A stretch of 26,933 nucleotides of DNA from a virus, in the IMG/VR virus record IMGVR_UViG_3300042731_004443, positions 1 through 26,933 of that record. One strand, 5' to 3'. A program made the position numbers and the translations under genes. A model generated the notes under the pieces. The model saw only the letters and a list, made by a program, of their open reading frames with translations. It was not told the origin of the DNA and did no database searches. This document shows, piece after piece, positions 25,770 to 26,933 of this stretch. Positions within the stretch are counted from its first letter, which is position 1. Each line of letters opens with the position of its first letter.

Positions 25770-26524
25770 CAGATAACGCGAGTTTTTTCGTGCCCAACGC
25801 GAACGCGAGGATCACACCAAATCTCAAATCCTGCTTCCTTTGCATCAAGACAGAAACTTACATCCTCTCCACACATGTCCTGAACTTCACCAGATTCAAA
25901 TACTTGCATCTTTGGTGCAAACCATGGATAAGGCAATCCTTCATGCTCAAATACTCCATGCTTGATAAGTAACCATCCAAATCCTGCATAATCAACGGTA
26001 AATGGTTTCTTACGCTTCTGAATACTCTCTAGAGTTTCATGATTCATTACTCCACCATTAGAACGGAAATCTTCTTCATCCATCCAATGTGCAACACTTG
26101 TAGTAACTCCATCCTCAGTACAATACCACCCAGAAGCAATATCCTTATCCATCAATACTAACTGATAGAACTTCTCACTATTGAATACAATATCACTATC
26201 AATCCACAACTGATAATCATACTGCAATTTACCATCCCATGGTAGTTGATCTGGACCACGGAGTACATTTGCACCTAAACACTTACAACGTGCAAAATTC
26301 ACCATAGATGAATAGTCTTGTGAAATCTGAATACTTGCACCTGCTTGTACAAGATCAAAACATAATTGTACAAAACTCTTTAGATACGTATAAGATACTC
26401 CTCTACCAGGTAAGCAGAATACAACAGTCTTTCCTTTGATTAATTCTTTTGCTTTATCATAGTCCCATTCTGGTTCTTTCTTCGCAACGGGAGCTTTCGC
26501 TTTTACTGTAAATCCTTTTGCCAT
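25769..26524 (-). CDS. Glycosyltransferase-like protein, GT-A fold
   Basis: This 251-residue protein is a predicted nucleotide-sugar transferase; donor and acceptor are unknown. After a basic linker (1-20) comes a strand (VVFCLPG, 34-40). The metal-binding DxD motif is LWIDSDIVF (106-114). A DYAGFGWLLIKHGVFE acceptor-side segment (178-193) and CGEDVSFCLDAKEAGF (218-233), with the acidic pair expected for the catalytic base, follow. A late His (245) could complete the metal site. No membrane segment or signal peptide is present, so it should act in the cytoplasm, for example on host surface sugar precursors, phage proteins or DNA; which one cannot be said. A near-consensus sigma70 promoter lies 40-68 bases upstream, unlike the late promoters of the structural genes. 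No Shine-Dalgarno is visible, and an in-frame stop just upstream excludes a longer start. Confidence 0.85.
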   Translation of the reverse strand: MAKGFTVKAKAPVAKKEPEWDYDKAKELIKGKTVVFCLPGRGVSYTYLKSFVQLCFDLVQAGASIQISQDYSSMVNFARCKCLGANVLRGPDQLPWDGKLQYDYQLWIDSDIVFNSEKFYQLVLMDKDIASGWYCTEDGVTTSVAHWMDEEDFRSNGGVMNHETLESIQKRKKPFTVDYAGFGWLLIKHGVFEHEGLPYPWFAPKMQVFESGEVQDMCGEDVSFCLDAKEAGFEIWCDPRVRVGHEKTRVI

Positions 26525-26545
26525 AACTTAAGTCAAGTTTGAATT

Positions 26546-26557
26546 TGAATCGATTCA
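26546..26557. promoter_or_regulatory. 12-base palindrome at the predicted transcription start
   Basis: TGAATCGATTCA is a perfect 12-base palindrome. It begins seven bases after the -10 box of the promoter at 26564-26592, so it covers the expected +1. This is a usual operator position. The regulator is unknown; the AbrB-like protein encoded just upstream is a candidate only by proximity. Confidence 0.45.
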
Positions 26558-26563
26558 GTTCTA

Positions 26564-26592
26564 ATTATACTATCAACTCTACTAAGAGTCAA
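26564..26592 (-). promoter_or_regulatory. Sigma70-type promoter of the glycosyltransferase operon
   Basis: The minus strand has TTGACT (26592-26587), a 17-base spacer and TATAAT (26569-26564). The match is 5 of 6 and 6 of 6 with ideal spacing. The -35 box contains the stop codon of the AbrB-like gene. This predicts transcription by the unmodified host polymerase, that is early or constitutive expression. Confidence 0.88.
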
Positions 26593-26783
26593 TCTTTCAA
26601 TTCGGTTATTACGATACAACCACTCTCTACTTCTATATTGACTTCTGTTCCTTCATACCATCCAAACTCACTGATGACCCACTCTGGTATGACGACAACA
26701 TATTCCCCAGTTACAGGATCGACTTCTATGGTTGAAAAATTTTCTGCGGAATTTTTTTGCATGAGAGGTATTTCTTTTTTCAT
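26589..26783 (-). CDS. AbrB/MazE-like small protein
   Basis: The 64 residues include a swapped-hairpin AbrB-like core from about 17 to 62: STIEVDPVTGEYVVVIPEWV, then FGWYEGTEVNIEVESGCIVI. The IPEWV and GWYEGTEV pattern corresponds to the IP..l...lGw.eGd.l element of this family, which includes DNA-binding antitoxins and transition regulators. No toxin gene lies next to it, so an antitoxin role is not supported; a small DNA-binding or phage-specific role is possible. The start at 26783 has no Shine-Dalgarno, and Met8 is an alternative start. The stop codon overlaps the -35 box of the next promoter, so the end of this gene and control of the glycosyltransferase operon are physically tied. Confidence 0.75.
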   Translation of the reverse strand: MKKEIPLMQKNSAENFSTIEVDPVTGEYVVVIPEWVISEFGWYEGTEVNIEVESGCIVITELKD

Positions 26784-26809
26784 TTTTGTTTTATATAGAA
26801 AAGTCTTGT

Positions 26810-26835
26810 GTTATACAAAGACCTCGCAAAAGCAA
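26810..26835 (-). promoter_or_regulatory. Possible promoter before the AbrB-like gene
   Basis: The minus strand has TATAAC (26815-26810), five of six bases of a -10 box, with TTGCTTTT (26835-26828) 12 bases upstream. The TGCTT element and its spacing resemble a T4 MotA middle promoter, but cyanophages are generally reported to lack MotA. No good -35 box stands at 17 bases. An 8-base inverted repeat (AAGTCTTG at 26801-26808 and CAAGACTT at 26833-26840) brackets the site and could be an operator. Weak evidence. Confidence 0.35.
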
Positions 26836-26872
26836 GACTTTATAGCTTAATGGTACCTATGCGTTTTATATA

Positions 26873-26933
26873 CACGCGCCGCCGGGCGGCAACGCCCCCG
26901 CCAGGGGGGCACTGCCTACCACGCACGAACGCT
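26873..26933. other. GC-rich non-coding end with two strong hairpins
   Basis: Of the last 61 bases 48 are G or C, against an AT-rich background elsewhere. Two hairpins are adjacent: 26878-26890 (GCCGC..GCGGC) and 26894-26910 (GCCCCC / GGGGGC, 5-base loop). No open reading frame of note and no tRNA is seen. It may be an edge of a different sequence, a structured RNA or terminator of a neighbour, or an assembly artefact. Confidence 0.5.

Noticed and set aside
26589-26783. Antitoxin of a toxin-antitoxin pair
   Set aside because: The MazE/AbrB-like core is visible, but the downstream gene is a glycosyltransferase-like protein and no small toxin is encoded on either side within the window.
26833-26880. 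tRNA-like segment with a D-loop-like TAGCTTAATGGTA on the plus strand
   Set aside because: The D-stem cannot pair (GCTT against CCTA), and no anticodon stem, T-arm or matching acceptor end follows before the GC-rich stretch.
1-26933. Prophage or host region
   Set aside because: No integrase, attachment site, tRNA or host metabolic gene is present; gene order and late promoters fit a lytic T4-like phage.

Overview
The window is part of the genome of a T4-like (Myoviridae-type) phage, most likely a marine cyanophage of Synechococcus or Prochlorococcus. The basis is an AT-rich sequence, all genes packed on the minus strand, T4 baseplate wedge genes in T4 order (25, 6, a gp7-position giant, 8), T4-type late promoter octamers (TATAAATA), and a very long DUF4815-type tail protein typical of cyanophage structural clusters. 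No host gene, integrase, transposase, tRNA or CRISPR is visible. Family calls come from remembered sequences and motifs, not from a search.

Layout, read in the direction of transcription (high to low coordinates). (1) 26933-26784: a 150-base non-coding end. Its last 61 bases are about 79% G+C with two strong hairpins, unlike everything else here. Next comes an AT-rich leader with a possible promoter. (2) 26783-25453: a small non-late operon. It holds an AbrB/MazE-like 64-residue protein, a near-consensus sigma70 promoter with a palindrome at the expected transcription start, a GT-A glycosyltransferase-like protein, and two small conserved-looking proteins of 55 and 48 residues. It ends in a strong intrinsic terminator that overlaps the last stop codon. 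(3) 25428-1: the late structural operon. It has late promoters before a 48-residue protein, before gp25 and before gp8. The genes then run gp25, gp6, a 4463-residue gp7-like giant, gp8, a 2509-residue DUF4815 protein, a 73-residue coiled-coil protein, and the start of another small gene that leaves the window at base 1.

How the genes work together: gp25, gp6, the gp7-like giant and gp8 should build the baseplate wedge. The DUF4815 protein is probably an outer baseplate or fibre component. The two giants and gp8 share small glycine-rich beta modules and together use almost 22.5 kb. The five genes from gp25 to DUF4815 all lie in one reading frame. The early-type genes next door probably act on the host or on sugars, but their targets cannot be read from sequence.

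There is no gene-free stretch above 300 bases. The clearest points for follow-up are the architecture of the 4463-residue protein (gp7-like N-terminus, embedded YHYH domain, repeated beta modules), the AbrB-like gene beside a promoter/palindrome, and the GC-rich right end.
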